The position numbers and the translations under genes were made by a program. Below are positions 63,273-64,000 of a stretch of DNA of 64,000 nt, one piece after another. Each line of letters starts with the position of its first letter. The stretch's first letter is position 1. The DNA is from an uncultured Rhodospirillales bacterium (GTDB lineage: Bacteria; Pseudomonadota; Alphaproteobacteria; Acetobacterales; Acetobacteraceae): the NCBI GenBank assembly GCA_903865895.1, contig CAIPLM010000014.1:1-64000 (forward strand), in the 5' to 3' direction. The notes below the pieces were generated by a model. The model was not told the origin of the DNA. It saw only the letters and a list, made by a program, of their open reading frames with translations, and ran no database searches.

Positions 63273-64000
63273 TCACGGCTTCCTACGCTGTGCCGCCTCG
63301 GCCTGGAGCATGTCGACGAACACCTGGTAGTCCGCGTGCTTCACCGGCACCCAGTCGCTGGACGAGCCCATGTCCATCGAATGGAAGATATCGGGGTTGG
63401 TGCGGGGGATGGCGCGGTGCAGGGCGAGCATGTCGGCCTGGAACTCCGCCGGCGTGTCGCCGCGCACGGCGAGCGGGCCGTTCACGATCGGGCGGGATTT
63501 CCAGATGATGCGGAGGTCCTTCATCGCGAGCAGCTTCTTCTCGACCATGATGCGCAGCGCGCCGCGGGTGTAGCCCTCGTTGACGTCGCCGATGCCGGAT
63601 GCCCAGGTGACGCCGGCGTCGTACTGCTTGTTCAGCACCGCCACCACCGCCTGCTCATGCCCGCCGCCGAAGCCGGTGCGGCCGAAATACTTGCCGGGCT
63701 CGGGATCGATTCCCATCGCACGGAATTCGGAGCGTGGGATGAGATAGCCCGAGGCGCTGTTGGGGTCGGCCCAGGCGAGCGACTTGCCCTTGAGCTGCTC
63801 GAGCGTGGTGATGCCGGAATCGGCGCGCACATAGGCGACCGCGACGTAGGAGATCGAGCCGTCCTTCTCCTGGCTGGTGGTGAGCGGCACGATGTTGCCC
63901 TTGCTCTCGATCCAGGCCGCGGCATAGCTGGCGGGCGACATGTAGGAGAGATCGACCTGGCCGGCGGCGAAGGCCTGGATCACGCCGGCGTAGTCAGAGG
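63273..64000 (-). CDS. phnD: Phosphonate ABC transporter substrate-binding protein PhnD (5'-truncated)
   Basis: Periplasmic binding protein of the phosphonate/phosphate-ester uptake system. The frame is open to the window edge (SDYAGVIQAFAAGQVDLSYMSPASYAAAWIESKG), so the GTG at 63983 is internal and the signal peptide and first lobe lie outside. Visible features: SYVAVAYVRADSGITTLEQLKGKSLAWADPNSASGYLIPRSEFRAMG, GFGGGHEQAVVAVLNKQYDAGVTW and IWKSRPIVNGPLAVRGDTP, all typical of PhnD. The ATPase gene phnC is expected beyond the right edge. Confidence 0.93.
   Translation of the reverse strand, partial: SDYAGVIQAFAAGQVDLSYMSPASYAAAWIESKGNIVPLTTSQEKDGSISYVAVAYVRADSGITTLEQLKGKSLAWADPNSASGYLIPRSEFRAMGIDPEPGKYFGRTGFGGGHEQAVVAVLNKQYDAGVTWASGIGDVNEGYTRGALRIMVEKKLLAMKDLRIIWKSRPIVNGPLAVRGDTPAEFQADMLALHRAIPRTNPDIFHSMDMGSSSDWVPVKHADYQVFVDMLQAEAAQRRKP

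Overview
The window is about 64 kb of GC-rich, gene-dense chromosome from an alphaproteobacterium, most likely a member of the Acetobacteraceae (Rhodospirillales/Acetobacterales). This is inferred from high GC, the leuS-lptE-holA and mnmE-mnmG-rsmG-parA-parB blocks, DUF3576, pdxA-pdxJ, and protein sequences such as the porin and the [2Fe-2S] thioredoxin-like ferredoxin. I cannot assign a genus. I see no phage, insertion sequence, CRISPR array, rRNA operon or replication origin. There is one tRNA (Ala, GGC).

Layout. 0-5.6 kb: the 3' part of rho with an intrinsic terminator behind it; ahcY with an operator-like palindrome inside its promoter; two small hypothetical genes; the scoA-scoB ketoacid CoA-transferase pair; and a short, AMP-ligase-like ORF facing scoB. 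5.6-17.5 kb: tRNA-Ala, a class III aminotransferase, kup, yggS, a thiamine-phosphate-synthase-like gene, a well-expressed-looking porin, DUF3576, pdxA-pdxJ, and a two-gene unit of an FAD oxidoreductase and a benzoylformate-decarboxylase-like enzyme. 17.5-31.7 kb: alpha/beta hydrolase-corA, LLM flavoprotein, SDR-LysE, MFS transporter, rlmM-like/DUF423, proline iminopeptidase, 3-hydroxyisobutyrate-dehydrogenase-like enzyme with DUF2459 lipoprotein, 5'-nucleotidase-like phosphatase, nfu, rutE-like reductase and a DHA2 efflux pump.

31.8-48.5 kb is mostly housekeeping. leuS-lptE-holA run rightward and meet a leftward, tightly overlapped block of ferredoxin-mnmE-mnmG-rsmG-parA-parB. Two parS sites (a perfect 16-mer and a second copy with a perfect 14-bp core) lie inside the mnmG/rsmG junction, so the partition system carries its own centromere. 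DUF255, ogt, qor, an OmpR-type regulator, a long-form ribA and an L,D-transpeptidase follow. The gap between qor and the regulator holds a long-range RNA helix that may be an undescribed structured RNA.

48.5-64 kb is accessory metabolism: CaiB-type CoA transferase and crotonase; two lipoproteins plus a thiolase/DUF35 pair that looks like an Ltp2-type aldolase rather than a true thiolase; a phenol-MetA-type outer-membrane protein; TfoX-like protein; threonine dehydratase; gentisate-type dioxygenase with its MFS partner; and a leftward phosphonate-type ABC transport run (phnD-phnE-phnE) followed by a GNAT-serine hydrolase reading frame and a crotonase without its catalytic glutamates. Two related A/T hairpin elements sit in the two gaps of the phn run.

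Most interesting points: the parS pair embedded in coding sequence, the unassigned RNA candidate near 45.7 kb, the paired inverted elements in the phn operon, the GNAT-hydrolase frame with a strong internal ribosome binding site, and several enzymes that lost canonical catalytic residues (SDR, crotonase, thiolase). No clearly new multi-gene system (for example a defence island) was found.
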